Shown here piece after piece: positions 8,686 to 17,673 of a stretch of DNA of 40,846 nt. The position numbers and the translations under genes are program-made. Positions within the stretch are counted from its first letter, which is position 1; each line of letters opens with the position of its first letter. Source of the DNA: Thiobacillus sp. Its GTDB lineage: Bacteria > Pseudomonadota > Gammaproteobacteria > Burkholderiales > Thiobacillaceae. The stretch lies in NCBI GenBank assembly GCA_024709685.1, contig JANJWF010000187.1, forward strand, positions 1 through 40,846. Direction: 5' to 3'. Under the pieces are notes generated by a model that was given only the letters and a program-made list of their open reading frames with translations, had not been told where the DNA came from and searched no databases.

Positions 8686-9370
8686 GGCGCCTGCCCGGCG
8701 CGCCGGGCCGCGTCCAGCCGTGCTGGCGCTGGTTCTGTTGAGCGTCGGTAGCATGATGGGAGCGCCTGTGGCTGCAACCGACCTCAGCCTGGAAAGCGCA
8801 GAAGCGGTCAATGAAGGATCCCTGCGATTCCTCGCGACCTTGCCTGCCAAACCCGTTCACCATCACCAGAACCGCATCCTCATCAGTCCCGACAGCCTGG
8901 TCTCGGGCTGGGTTTCACTGTCGCAATGCCACGATCATCTTGACGCCGTGCCGCAGGCGCAGATCACCTTCCGCGAGGGCTTCGTGCGCGACCTCCGGAT
9001 CGACGTCGCCAGCGGAATCGGCACGGCGCGGGTCGAAGGCGCCAGCGTGCAACTGCAGCAAGTCGCGCCCGGCGCCCGCCTCTGCCTGTCTGCGCAAACC
9101 CGTGCCCTGCACAGTGCCGGTGCGGGCGTTTTCGATCTGGTGAATGGGCCTTACATGCGCAGGTTTCTCGACGGCTACTACCCCATGCGGGTAACGCTCG
9201 AGGTCACCTATCCGCAACAGACCTTGAAGCTGACCGATGTCGATCCGCCGTTGCAGCCTGGGCTTACCATCGTCGAACAGCCCGGCCACATTCGGCTGGA
9301 CGCGCTGTTCGAGGGCGAGTTGCGCACACGGATGCAGTTCGAGTTCGCACTGCGTAATGACCACAGATAG
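8627..9370 (+). CDS. Exported protein of unknown function
   Basis: A reading frame in good coding style without a family I recognise. It carries a hydrophobic export segment (VLALVLLSVGSMMGAPVAA) and then about 195 residues that look like beta-rich periplasmic protein (for example FREGFVRDLRIDVASGIGTARVEGASVQLQQV). One pair of cysteines (SQCHDHLD and ARLCLSA) could form a disulfide. The start is unclear: GTG at 8627 gives a long basic n-region but overlaps the NlpC gene by 59 bp, while GTG at 8720 gives a signal peptide without positive charge. The ATG at 8516 lies deep inside the NlpC gene and is unlikely. Probably co-transcribed with the NlpC/P60 gene. Confidence 0.65.
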   Translation: MRDASSSPAPRQFRPLVSNRAPARRAGPRPAVLALVLLSVGSMMGAPVAATDLSLESAEAVNEGSLRFLATLPAKPVHHHQNRILISPDSLVSGWVSLSQCHDHLDAVPQAQITFREGFVRDLRIDVASGIGTARVEGASVQLQQVAPGARLCLSAQTRALHSAGAGVFDLVNGPYMRRFLDGYYPMRVTLEVTYPQQTLKLTDVDPPLQPGLTIVEQPGHIRLDALFEGELRTRMQFEFALRNDHR

Positions 9371-9378
9371 TCATTGCT

Positions 9379-9397
9379 ATTGATAACCGTTCTCATT
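9379..9397. promoter_or_regulatory. Probable Fur box upstream of fbpA
   Basis: The core TGATAAC-C-GTTCTCA (9381-9395) is a 7-1-7 inverted repeat with 6 of 7 positions symmetric, close to the accepted Fur consensus TGATAAT-N-ATTATCA. It sits about 45 bp before the start of a ferric iron binding protein gene, the expected place for iron-dependent repression. The match was made by eye. Confidence 0.75.
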
Positions 9398-9441
9398 GTT
9401 AGTACCATGTCGAACATCCACTGTTTCCGAGGAAGACCGAC

Positions 9442-10455
9442 ATGAAGCCGACCCTGACCCGACTGCTCGCGGCGCTGGTGCTGACAGCCGCCGCCCTGCC
9501 CGCGCTGGCTGAACAGGTTGTGGTGTATTCCGCGCGCAACGAACAGCTGATCAAGCCGCTGTTCGATGCGTACACGCGCGACACCGGCGTGCAGATCAAA
9601 TTCATCACCGACAAGGAAGGTCCGCTGATGGCACGCCTGCAGGCCGAGGGCAGGAACACCCCGGCCGACGTGCTGCTGACGGTCGACGCCGGCAACCTGT
9701 GGCAGGCCGCGCAACAGGGCCTGCTGCGCCCCATCCGGTCGAAGACCCTCGAGGCCAACGTGCCGGCCCACTTGCGCGACCCTGACAACGAGTGGTTCGG
9801 CCTGTCGGTGCGTGCCCGCACCCTGGTCTACAACACGCAAAAGGTGAAGCCGGCGGAGCTGTCGACGTACGAGGATCTCGCCAGTCCGAAATGGAAAGGC
9901 CGCCTGTGCCTGCGCACCTCGAAGAAGGTGTACAACCAGAGCCTGGTGGCGATGATGATCAAGGAATACGGCGAGGACAAAACCGAAGCCATGGTGCGCG
10001 GCTGGGTTGCCAATCTGGCGACTTCGCCCTTCCCCGACGACACCAAGGCGATGGAAGCCGTGGCGGCCGGACAGTGCGATGTCACGCTGGTCAATACCTA
10101 TTATTTCGGTCGCCTGATGGAGAAGAATCCCGCTCTGCCACTCGCGATCTTCTGGCCCAACCAGGGCCTGAAGAGCCAGGCCGCCGGCGTGCACGTCAAT
10201 ATCTCCGGCGCGGGCGTGACGCGTCATGCCAAGAACCCTGCCGGCGCGCAGAAGCTGATCGAGTGGCTGTCGTCCGACAAGGCGCAGAACCTGTTCGCCG
10301 ACGTCAACCTGGAATACCCGGTCAATCCCAAAGTGGCGCCCGACAAGACGGTCGCGGCCTGGGGCAGCTTCAGGCAGAACCTCATCAACGTGAAGGAAGC
10401 TGGCAGCCTGCAGGCGAAGGCCGTAAAATTGATGGACCGCGCAGGCTACAAGTAA
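9442..10455 (+). CDS. fbpA: Fe(3+) ABC transporter, periplasmic substrate-binding protein
   Basis: A 337-aa periplasmic ferric-iron binding protein of the FbpA/FutA/AfuA type. The signal peptide [23 protein letters not shown] is followed by the typical start of the mature protein, [17 protein letters not shown]. The paired tyrosines in NTYYFGRL (Y220, Y221) are the iron ligands known in this family. The ATG has a clear ribosome binding site (GAGGAAG). It is first in an fbpABC operon and lies under a Fur box, so it is likely induced by iron starvation. A strong hairpin just downstream may make it more abundant than the permease. Confidence 0.94.
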   Translation: MKPTLTRLLAALVLTAAALPALAEQVVVYSARNEQLIKPLFDAYTRDTGVQIKFITDKEGPLMARLQAEGRNTPADVLLTVDAGNLWQAAQQGLLRPIRSKTLEANVPAHLRDPDNEWFGLSVRARTLVYNTQKVKPAELSTYEDLASPKWKGRLCLRTSKKVYNQSLVAMMIKEYGEDKTEAMVRGWVANLATSPFPDDTKAMEAVAAGQCDVTLVNTYYFGRLMEKNPALPLAIFWPNQGLKSQAAGVHVNISGAGVTRHAKNPAGAQKLIEWLSSDKAQNLFADVNLEYPVNPKVAPDKTVAAWGSFRQNLINVKEAGSLQAKAVKLMDRAGYK

Positions 10456-10475
10456 GCGCCAACCCGCCACCCATC

Positions 10476-12146
10476 TTGTCTGAGACTGTCGCCGTCCCAA
10501 CGCAAACGCCCCCAGCGGGCGTTTTCGTTTTAGCTGCCCGCCGCCCCAGCGGCTGGATGCTGATCGCCCTGGCTGTAGCGGTGCTGGTGATGGTGCCTGT
10601 CGTCGTCACGTTCTCGTCTTTTGCCCAGGTCGAAGGCGACATCCTCCCCCACCTGGCTAAGTTCGTACTCCCTGAACTGGTCGGCAATACGCTGTGGCTG
10701 GTGCTCGGCGTAGGCATCGGCGTCAGCGTGCTGGGCGTCTCGCTCGCCTGGCTCACGGCGATGTGCGAATTTCCCGGCCGCCGCGTGTTCGACTGGGCGC
10801 TCCTGCTGCCGCTGGCGCTGCCTGCCTACGTCACCGCCTTCGTTGCGATCGGCCTCTTGGATTTCACCGGGCCGCTGCAGACCTGGCTGCGCGAGAGCTG
10901 GCGCATCACTGGACTGCCCGAGATCCGCTCGCGCGGCGGCGTCATCCTGGTGATGTCGCTGGCGCTCTATCCCTACGTCTACCTGATTGCCAGGAATGCT
11001 TTCGCCACGCAGGGCGCGATCGCGCTGGAGGCCGCGCAGTCGCTCGGGCTTTCTCGCACCCGGGGCTTCTTCCGGGTGGCCTTGCCGATGGCACGGCCGT
11101 GGATCGCGGCGGGTCTGATGCTCGCACTGATGGAAACGCTGGCCGACTTCGGCACCATGGCGATCTTCAACTACGACACCTTCACCACTGCCATCTACAA
11201 GGCGTGGTACAGCCTGTTTTCCCTGCCGGCGGCGGCGCAGCTTGCCTCGATCCTGATCCTGTTCGTGCTGGTCACGGTGGTGTTCGAGCAGCGCTCGCGC
11301 ACGCAAATGCGCTACGGGGCAGTGGGCCGCAGCGCCGCGTCGCGGCGCATCAGCCTGTCGCCCGCGCTGGCCGGACTGGCCTTTGCCTATGCCGGAGCGG
11401 TGCTGGCGATCGCTTTCCTCATCCCGGTCGCCCAACTGGCGCTGTGGACGCGCGAGGTCGTCGCCACCGACCTCGACACCCGCTACTGGAGCTTCACGTG
11501 GCATTCGGTGCTGCTGGCCGGGATCGGCGCGCTGATGGTGGTTGCCGTCGCCCTGCTGCTCGCCTACGCCGGGCGCCAGCGCCCCGGCAGCGCGATGCTG
11601 TGGACGCAGCGGCTGGCTACCCTCGGCTACGCCTTCCCCGGCGCGGTCCTGGCGGTGGGCCTGTTCATCCCGGTGGCGGCGCTGGACAACTGGTTGATCG
11701 ACACGGGGCACGCGTGGTTCGGCTTCGACGGCACCGAAATTCTCAAGGGCACGCTGCTGGTGATGCTGCTCGCCTACCTGGTGCGCTTTCTCGCCGTGGG
11801 CTTCGGCCCGATCGACAGCGGACTGCACCGTATCACCCGCAACATCGACGAAGCCGCTAAGAATCTCGGCACCGGTACCGGTGCGCTGCTGGCCCGGGTG
11901 CACCTGCCGATGCTGCGCGCCAGCCTGCTGACCGCAGGGGCGCTGGCCTTCGTCGATATCATGAAGGAAATGCCGATCACCCTGATGACCCGGCCGTTCG
12001 GCTGGGACACCCTCGCGGTACGGGTGTTCGAGATGACTTCCGAAGGCGAGTGGGAGCGCGCCGCACTACCTTCGCTCGCCATCGTCATAGCCGGTATCAT
12101 TCCCGTCATTCTCCTTACCTGGCGCGGAGCGCATTCCCATGGCTGA
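10476..12146 (+). CDS. fbpB: Fe(3+) ABC transporter, fused permease
   Basis: A long permease (about 556 aa) made of two fused membrane modules with about 12 helices, the FbpB/FutB arrangement for ferric iron import. Each half carries an EAA-type loop that contacts the ATPase (ALEAAQSLGLSRTRGFFRVALPMARP and IDEAAKNLGTGTGALLARVHLPMLR). The track start at 9792 reads antisense-quality sequence over fbpA and is wrong. The TTG at 10476 retains the ARRPSGW stretch common before the first helix, whereas the ATG at 10557 would start inside that helix; I choose TTG with moderate certainty. The stop is 5 bp before fbpC. Confidence 0.9.
   Translation: MSETVAVPTQTPPAGVFVLAARRPSGWMLIALAVAVLVMVPVVVTFSSFAQVEGDILPHLAKFVLPELVGNTLWLVLGVGIGVSVLGVSLAWLTAMCEFPGRRVFDWALLLPLALPAYVTAFVAIGLLDFTGPLQTWLRESWRITGLPEIRSRGGVILVMSLALYPYVYLIARNAFATQGAIALEAAQSLGLSRTRGFFRVALPMARPWIAAGLMLALMETLADFGTMAIFNYDTFTTAIYKAWYSLFSLPAAAQLASILILFVLVTVVFEQRSRTQMRYGAVGRSAASRRISLSPALAGLAFAYAGAVLAIAFLIPVAQLALWTREVVATDLDTRYWSFTWHSVLLAGIGALMVVAVALLLAYAGRQRPGSAMLWTQRLATLGYAFPGAVLAVGLFIPVAALDNWLIDTGHAWFGFDGTEILKGTLLVMLLAYLVRFLAVGFGPIDSGLHRITRNIDEAAKNLGTGTGALLARVHLPMLRASLLTAGALAFVDIMKEMPITLMTRPFGWDTLAVRVFEMTSEGEWERAALPSLAIVIAGIIPVILLTWRGAHSHG
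10504..10531 (+). terminator. Terminator-like hairpin at the fbpA-fbpB junction
   Basis: AAACGCCC (10504-10511) and GGGCGTTT (10517-10524) form a perfect 8-bp stem with a 5-nt loop, followed by TTCGTTTT. It lies about 50 bp after the fbpA stop and, if the TTG start of fbpB is right, within the first codons of fbpB. Such a partial terminator between binding protein and permease would lower permease levels. The structure is seen directly; the role is inferred. Confidence 0.6.
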
Positions 12147-12151
12147 GCCCT

Positions 12152-13219
12152 ATGGCTGAACTGGTCCTCGATTCGGTTTCGCAGTCGTACGCCACGCGGC
12201 AGATCATCGCCGACCTCTCCTTCACCCTGCCTGAAGGCGCGATCGGCTGCCTGCTGGGTCCCTCCGGTTGCGGCAAGACGACCGCGCTGCGCTGCATTTC
12301 CGGCTTCGAGCCGATCCAGAGCGGCGAGATCCGCATCGGCGGTGAGGTCGTGAGCCGACCCGGCTGGATGCTGCCCGCCGAGAAGCGCCGGGTCGGCATG
12401 GTATTCCAGGATTACGCACTGTTTCCGCATCTGACAGTGTCGGATAACGTCGGCTTCGGCCTGCGCGGCCAGTCGGCTGCCGAAAAAAAGGCGCGCATCG
12501 TCGAGCTGCTCGAACTGGTCGGCCTCGCGGGCCACGCCGGCCAGTACCCGCATCAGTTGTCCGGCGGCCAGCAGCAGCGCGTGGCGCTGGCCCGTGCACT
12601 GGCCCCGCGCCCGCGCCTGATCCTGATGGACGAGCCCTTCTCCAACCTCGACGTCGAACTGCGCGAACGCCTGTCGCTCGAGGTGCGCGACATCCTCAAG
12701 CGCGAAGCCACCACCGCGCTCATCGTCACCCACGACCAGCACGAAGCTTTCTCCCTGGCCGACTGGGTCGGGGTGATGCACGAGGGCCGCATCCAGCAGT
12801 GGGACACGCCCTACAACCTGTATCACGAGCCGGTCAACCGCTTCGTCGCCGACTTCGTCGGCCAGGGCGCGCTGCTCGCCGGCGAGGTCATCAACGACCA
12901 CCTGGTGGAAATCGAGCTGGGCGTGCTGAATGGCCGCATCCCGGTTGAGTGTGGCGCCGATCGCTGCCACGAATGCGTGCGCGGTTGCCAGGTCGATGTG
13001 CTGCTGCGGCCCGACGACATCGTCCACGACGACGACAGCCTGCTGCTCGCCGAGATCGAAAACAAGGCCTTCCGTGGCGCAGAATTCCTCTACACCCTCA
13101 AATTGCCGAGCGGCCAGCGCGCGCTATCGCTGGTGCCGTCGCATCATAACCACGCCATCGGCGAAAAGATCGGCATCAAACTGGCGGCCGACCACGTCGT
13201 GGCGTTCCGGCGCGAATAA
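12152..13219 (+). CDS. fbpC: Fe(3+) ABC transporter, ATP-binding protein
   Basis: A 355-aa ABC ATPase that powers ferric iron import with the FbpB permease. Walker A is GPSGCGKTT (36-44), the signature LSGGQQQ begins at residue 136, Walker B is LILMDEP with D160 and E161, and the H-loop is VTHDQHEAF. The C-terminal part is a TOBE-like regulatory domain (VDVLLRPDDIVHDDDS), as in FbpC-type ATPases. A cysteine-rich stretch, CGADRCHECVRGC, precedes it and is worth noting as a possible metal-binding site. The ATG at 12152, 5 bp after fbpB, is preferred to the upstream start in the track. Confidence 0.94.
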   Translation: MAELVLDSVSQSYATRQIIADLSFTLPEGAIGCLLGPSGCGKTTALRCISGFEPIQSGEIRIGGEVVSRPGWMLPAEKRRVGMVFQDYALFPHLTVSDNVGFGLRGQSAAEKKARIVELLELVGLAGHAGQYPHQLSGGQQQRVALARALAPRPRLILMDEPFSNLDVELRERLSLEVRDILKREATTALIVTHDQHEAFSLADWVGVMHEGRIQQWDTPYNLYHEPVNRFVADFVGQGALLAGEVINDHLVEIELGVLNGRIPVECGADRCHECVRGCQVDVLLRPDDIVHDDDSLLLAEIENKAFRGAEFLYTLKLPSGQRALSLVPSHHNHAIGEKIGIKLAADHVVAFRRE

Positions 13220-13234
13220 GCACCGGTACCATCC

Positions 13235-15838
13235 ATGCTTCCTCCCGATGGATCGACCCCTGTGACCGCGCCCCCAGGCAGGCGAGCTCCCGCATACACG
13301 CTGCGCGGCCTGCAGTTCAATGTCGGACTCGGCTTCGCCGTCGCGCTGCTGCTGATGCTTGCGGTGATCGCGCTGGGCGTCACCCAGATGTCGCGTCTCA
13401 ATTCCGAACTTGCGAATGTGGTGCAGGTCAACAACGTCAAGACGCGCCTGGCCTCGCACATGCGCAACGCCATACGCGACAGGCAGATGCTGATGAGCAA
13501 CATCGTGGTCTCGATCGATCCCTGGGAAAAGGACGCGCTCTTCATGCAGTTCCAGGAATACGGCGAACGCTATTCCAAGGACCGCCGCCAGCTGGGCTCC
13601 ATGCTCAGCACGATGGACGAAAAGCTGCTGATGGATGAACTCGACGCCATTACCGCCATCAATCAGCCCGTCATGTTCAGCGTGGTCGAGGCGGCGCTCG
13701 ACGAGAACAATTACGGCGCCCTGACGCTGCTGCAGGAAGAAGCCATCCCGCTGCAAAACCGCCTCGTCGAAGCACTCGACAACATGAACACCCTGCAGCG
13801 CAAAGCCAACGAAGCGGCGCTCGGTAAGACCTTCGCGGCCTACCAGGCAACCCGTAACCTGATGCTGCTGCTCGCCATCTTCGCCACGCTGCTGGCCACA
13901 CTCGTGGCGGTGCTGGTGGGACGCCGCATGGTGACCCAGACGCGGCAGCTGGATACGGAAAAACAGAAATTCCAGACCCTGTTCGAAACCAATTCCGATG
14001 CCGTCGTCATCCTCGAAGACAGGGGCTTCACAGACTGCAACCCGGCGACGTTGTCGCTGTTCGGCATGGATTCGGTCGACGCCTTCCTCCGCACCCCGAT
14101 ATCGCAACTCGGAACGCCGATTCAGCCGAACGGCATGAAGGCCTCCGACCACGCCCAGCAGGCGATCCAGCAGGCCCGCAGCCAGGGCCACGCGGTGATG
14201 GACTGGGAGGGGCGGCGGCAGGACGGCTCGGTTTTTACGGCCGAAATCGCCCTCCACGCGATGCAGCTGGAAGGCAAGCCGGTGATCCAGGCAATCATGC
14301 GCGACGTCTCCGAACGCCGTGCGGCCGAAGCCACGAAGGAGGCCGCACGCGAGGCCGCCCTGCAGATGGCGCGCGCCAAGTCGGAGTTCGTCGCCAACGT
14401 CAGCCACGAAATCCGCACACCCATGCATGGCATTCTGGGCATGAGCGGACTGCTGCTGAAAACGCCGCTCGACGGCAGGCAGCGCGAATATGTCTCCACC
14501 CTGAAAAGCTCGGCGGAAAACCTGCTCACCATCATCAACGACATACTCGACTTCTCCAAGATCGAGGCGGGCAAACTGGCCATCGAGCAGATCGCCTTCT
14601 CGCCGGCTGATCTGGTGCAGGGCGTAGCCGCATTGTTCCAGGGGCGTGCGCTGGAGAAAAACCTGCGCCTGACACTGTCGCTACCCGACAGTCCGCCCCC
14701 GGCCCTGCTGGGCGATCCCACCCGTATCCGCCAGATCCTGCTCAACCTGGTCGACAACGCCATCAAATTTACCGACCAGGGCAAAGTCGAACTGCGCTCG
14801 CACTTCGAACCCGACGCGGACGGAATCGGCTGCCAGTTCCGTGTGCGGGACAGCGGTATCGGCATGAGCGAGGAAACGCTGTCACACCTGTTCCAGGCAT
14901 TTTCACAGGCGGACTCTTCAACCACGCGCCGCTATGGTGGCACCGGCCTGGGGCTTGCGGTCAGCAGCCAGCTGGCGGAACTGATGGGGGGCCAGCTCAC
15001 CGTCGTGAGCGAACCCGGAAAGGGCAGCACCTTCACCCTGTCGCTTATGCTGCCCGCAAGCACGATGCCGCTGGCCGAATTGCCGTCGCCCCCTGAGATT
15101 CTGCTGCAGGGCCGCATCCTGGTCGTTGAAGACCACCCGGTGAATCAGAAAGTGCTGGCGCACCAGTTGCATGAAATGGGGCTGCAGTACGTGGTGGCCT
15201 CCAGCGGCAGGCAGGCACTGGACATCCTGGCTGTGGACGACTTCGACCTTGCCCTGATGGACTGGCAAATGCCTGAAATGGACGGTCTGGAGACCACCCG
15301 GCAGATCCGCCAACTGCCGACGGCGGCCCGTCATATCCCTATCCTCGCGCTGACCGCCAATGCCGGCAGCGGCTTCCGCGAAGCCTGCCTCGCAGCGGGG
15401 GCGAACGATTATCTGAGCAAGCCCTATACCGAGGCTGCGCTGACGACCTTGTTGATGCAGTGGCTGCCGCAGGCCGTCCCCAGCACGACCCAGCGGCCGC
15501 TGCTCGATCTCCCGGCCCTGCATGCGCGCTATCCCGGAAATCCCGGGCTGGTGCAGGAGCTGGAAGCGGTCTTCAATAGCACCACCGAAGCCAGCCTGGC
15601 TGTGCTGAAGCGCGCGATCGCGCAGGGCGAGGCCGAGTCGTGCCGCAGGGAGGCCCACGCGCTGAGAGGCGCGGCAGCCAGTGTGATGGCCACCGCCGTC
15701 CAGGAAGGCGCCACACGCATCGAGGCCCTCGCACAGGAGGGTGACTTCGAAGCCGCCGCAGCCGAACTCGCCGTACTTGAAAATATCTTCCGGGGCGCAT
15801 CCGACCCTGCATTGACGCATGTGTTGCGGCGTGCGTAG
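13235..15838 (+). CDS. Hybrid sensor histidine kinase (HisKA-HATPase-REC-HPt)
   Basis: An 867-aa tripartite sensor kinase of the BarA/ArcB style. It has a membrane helix at about residues 28-48, a helical periplasmic sensor rich in heptads (four-helix-bundle type), a second helix at about 205-230, and a PAS domain at about 240-360. The HisKA box is VSHEIRTP with H391, followed by the ATPase N, G1 and G2 boxes (NLVDNAIKF, DSGIGM, GGTGLGLAV). The receiver domain has D676 in LMDWQMPEMDG, and a C-terminal HPt domain has H808 in REAHALRGAAAS. It begins 15 bp after fbpC on the same strand and no cognate response regulator is nearby. The signal is unknown; an iron-related role would be a guess from position alone. 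Confidence 0.93.
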   Translation: MLPPDGSTPVTAPPGRRAPAYTLRGLQFNVGLGFAVALLLMLAVIALGVTQMSRLNSELANVVQVNNVKTRLASHMRNAIRDRQMLMSNIVVSIDPWEKDALFMQFQEYGERYSKDRRQLGSMLSTMDEKLLMDELDAITAINQPVMFSVVEAALDENNYGALTLLQEEAIPLQNRLVEALDNMNTLQRKANEAALGKTFAAYQATRNLMLLLAIFATLLATLVAVLVGRRMVTQTRQLDTEKQKFQTLFETNSDAVVILEDRGFTDCNPATLSLFGMDSVDAFLRTPISQLGTPIQPNGMKASDHAQQAIQQARSQGHAVMDWEGRRQDGSVFTAEIALHAMQLEGKPVIQAIMRDVSERRAAEATKEAAREAALQMARAKSEFVANVSHEIRTPMHGILGMSGLLLKTPLDGRQREYVSTLKSSAENLLTIINDILDFSKIEAGKLAIEQIAFSPADLVQGVAALFQGRALEKNLRLTLSLPDSPPPALLGDPTRIRQILLNLVDNAIKFTDQGKVELRSHFEPDADGIGCQFRVRDSGIGMSEETLSHLFQAFSQADSSTTRRYGGTGLGLAVSSQLAELMGGQLTVVSEPGKGSTFTLSLMLPASTMPLAELPSPPEILLQGRILVVEDHPVNQKVLAHQLHEMGLQYVVASSGRQALDILAVDDFDLALMDWQMPEMDGLETTRQIRQLPTAARHIPILALTANAGSGFREACLAAGANDYLSKPYTEAALTTLLMQWLPQAVPSTTQRPLLDLPALHARYPGNPGLVQELEAVFNSTTEASLAVLKRAIAQGEAESCRREAHALRGAAASVMATAVQEGATRIEALAQEGDFEAAAAELAVLENIFRGASDPALTHVLRRA

Positions 15839-15868
15839 GATGGAACCCGTCACCGTCCAGGAGAAGTC

Positions 15869-16570
15869 ATGATGCACAGGTATTTGTTTGCTCTCGCCTG
15901 GCTTTGCAGCCTGCCGGCATTTTCCGCCGATCCTCCTCCCCCGCCAGCCGAAAAACCCGAAAGCTGGATCGGCGTCACACCGACCCCCTATGGCCCCATG
16001 CTGATCCAGCAGGACCTGCCGCCGCCCTATCGCGACTATCAGATGAACCGCATCCTGACGCCCGAGGAGAGGAAGCGCTGGTGGGAGACGACGATCCCCG
16101 CGATGGGCAGCGTGATGCAGATGGACGCGCGCGAGGCGATGAATCACTTCGCGGTCAAATACAAGGTGAAACCGGGTATCAGCTTCGATCACGTGGTCGA
16201 GTCGATGATGCTGCGCGCGAACCAGGTCAACCTGAAGTTCGTCGGCAGCAACCTGATCTGGAAGGAATTCCGCGCGATGCTCGGCGACACCAGCGCCCCC
16301 CGGGTCGAAGTGTTCAGTTTCTGCGACATCGCAGTCGGCCGCGAACTGCTGAGAACCATCCCGGAAATGGTCGTGTTCCTGCCCTGCCGCATCGCGGTGA
16401 TGGAAGACGCCGACAAGAACATCTGGGTGCTCACGATGGACTGGGACATCACCTGGCTCGAACTGGCCGGCAAGCAGGCGGGCATCACCCCGGAATTGCG
16501 CAAGGGCGCCATGGACATCCGCGAAAAGCTGGACAGCGTGATGCGTGCAGGCGCCAGCGGCGACCTGTAA
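15869..16570 (+). CDS. Exported DUF302 domain protein
   Basis: A 233-aa exported protein with a signal peptide (MMHRYLFALAWLCSLPAFSA), a proline-rich linker and a DUF302 domain at about residues 100-215. The domain is recognised by VEVFSFCDIAVGRELL, VVFLPCRIAVMEDADKNIWVLTMDW and similar phrases. DUF302 has no settled function. Two cysteines, in FSFCD and LPCRI, are conserved wording for the family as I remember it. The ATG at 15869 (or 15872) follows a clear AGGAGAAG ribosome binding site. A GC-rich hairpin (GCGCCTGC/GCAGGCGC, 16595-16615) lies 25 bp after the stop. Its position directly before a decayed sulfide dehydrogenase gene suggests a former link to sulfur oxidation. Confidence 0.86.
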   Translation: MMHRYLFALAWLCSLPAFSADPPPPPAEKPESWIGVTPTPYGPMLIQQDLPPPYRDYQMNRILTPEERKRWWETTIPAMGSVMQMDAREAMNHFAVKYKVKPGISFDHVVESMMLRANQVNLKFVGSNLIWKEFRAMLGDTSAPRVEVFSFCDIAVGRELLRTIPEMVVFLPCRIAVMEDADKNIWVLTMDWDITWLELAGKQAGITPELRKGAMDIREKLDSVMRAGASGDL

Positions 16571-16629
16571 CCCCCCGGACGCACGTCTCACTCCGCGCCT
16601 GCCCACCGCAGGCGCGCATCAGGCGTCGG

Positions 16630-17554
16630 GCTCTATAGCCCGCCCCCTCCCACTGGGACTCACCGCTTGCGGATCGGCTCCCAAAGCGGCGGCCAAGGCG
16701 GCGCCGCGCGTCGTGGTCGTCGGCGGTGGTTTCGGCGGCGCCACCTGCGCCAAATATCTGCGCATTTACGACCCCGCACTCAAGGTCACCCTGGTCGAGC
16801 AGAACACCAGCTACATCACCTGTCCCGGCGGCAACTGGATGCTGGGCGGACTGCGCAAGATCGGGGACCTCACCCAGAACTACGCTGCGCTACGCGACAA
16901 ACACGGCATCAACGTGGTGCACGACCGGGTAACCGGGGTCGACCCTGGCAAGCGCCTCGTCGCGCTGGCCAGCGGCAAAACGATCGAATACGATGATCGA
17001 ATGGGTACCCGCATCCAAGGGCGGCGAGGTCGTCCGCGTCGAGGCCAAGGCCGGGCGGATACATACCCTCGACGGAAGCGCGCACAAGGCGGACGTCGTG
17101 AACATTCATCCCGCCGCAGCGCGCCGCGCAGATCGCCGTCGCAACCGGATTGTCCAACGATTCCGGCTGGTGCCCGGTGGATCAGCACACCTTCGAGTCC
17201 ACGCTCGTGCCCGGCATCCACGTGATCGGCGACTCGTCGGTCGCAGGCGCCCTGCCCAAGTCCGGGCACACTGCAAACAACATCGGCAAAATGACCGCGG
17301 CAGCCATCGTCTCGCTGTTCCGGGGCACCAAGCCGCCGCTTCCCTCGCACGTCAACACCTGCTACAGCCTGGTCGGTCCCGAGTACGGCATCAGCGTTGC
17401 AGCGGTTTATCGCCTGGACAAAGATGGCCAACTTGCAGGCATCAAGGGCGCTGGAGGCCTCAGCCCGATGGAGGCACCCCCTCTGCAACGCAGCCAGGAA
17501 GCCGGTTTCGCGCAGGGCTGGTACGAGAGCATCACCGCCGATTCCTTCGGCTGA
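16630..17554 (+). pseudogene. fccB: Decayed flavocytochrome c sulfide dehydrogenase flavoprotein (fccB/soxF-like)
   Basis: Remnant of the FAD subunit of flavocytochrome c, which oxidises sulfide in the periplasm. Three frames carry successive pieces: the FAD-binding start (PRVVVVGGGFGGATCAKYLR to KTIEYD, ending about 16998); a short middle piece (IEWVPASKGGEVVRVE to DVVN); and the C-terminal part (IPPQ to SGWCPVDQHTFES, HVIGDSSVAGALPKSG, NTCYSLVGPEYGISVA, GWYESITADSFG). Compared with the family, roughly 110-140 residues are missing between pieces one and two, including the stretch that normally holds one of the two redox cysteines. One extra base at 17104-17107 shifts the frame again. The signal region is also degraded. 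No cytochrome subunit (CxxCH) is in the window. Confidence 0.88.
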
Positions 17555-17576
17555 TCGTCGCCTGCCTGTGCGGTAA

Positions 17577-17616
17577 GGCAAGGGCCGCTACCAGACAGTC
17601 GGCCCTTGCCGTTTTT
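17577..17616 (+). terminator. Rho-independent terminator after the fccB remnant
   Basis: GGCAAGGGCCG (17577-17587) and CGGCCCTTGCC (17600-17610) form a perfect 11-bp stem with a 12-nt loop, followed by GTTTTT. It lies 22 bp after the end of the decayed fccB and survives intact although the gene is dead. Confidence 0.9.
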
Positions 17617-17642
17617 GGAAGCCGAAACGAATCGGCTATAGT
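17615..17642 (+). promoter_or_regulatory. Probable sigma70 promoter of the HIT-family gene
   Basis: TTGGAA (17615-17620), a 16-bp spacer and TATAGT (17637-17642) stand about 30 bp before the ATG at 17674 and directly behind a terminator. This supports separate transcription of the following gene. Confidence 0.55.
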
Positions 17643-17673
17643 GCCCAGCCACCAATCGACCCAGCTTCGACAC

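Noticed and set aside
9792-10475. N-terminal extension of the fbpB reading frame
   Set aside because: It overlaps fbpA in another frame and reads as low-complexity Arg/Gly-rich protein without family resemblance.
9208-10500. 430-aa minus-strand ORF opposite fbpA
   Set aside because: fbpA on the plus strand has a clear family, signal peptide and ribosome binding site; this ORF has no domain.
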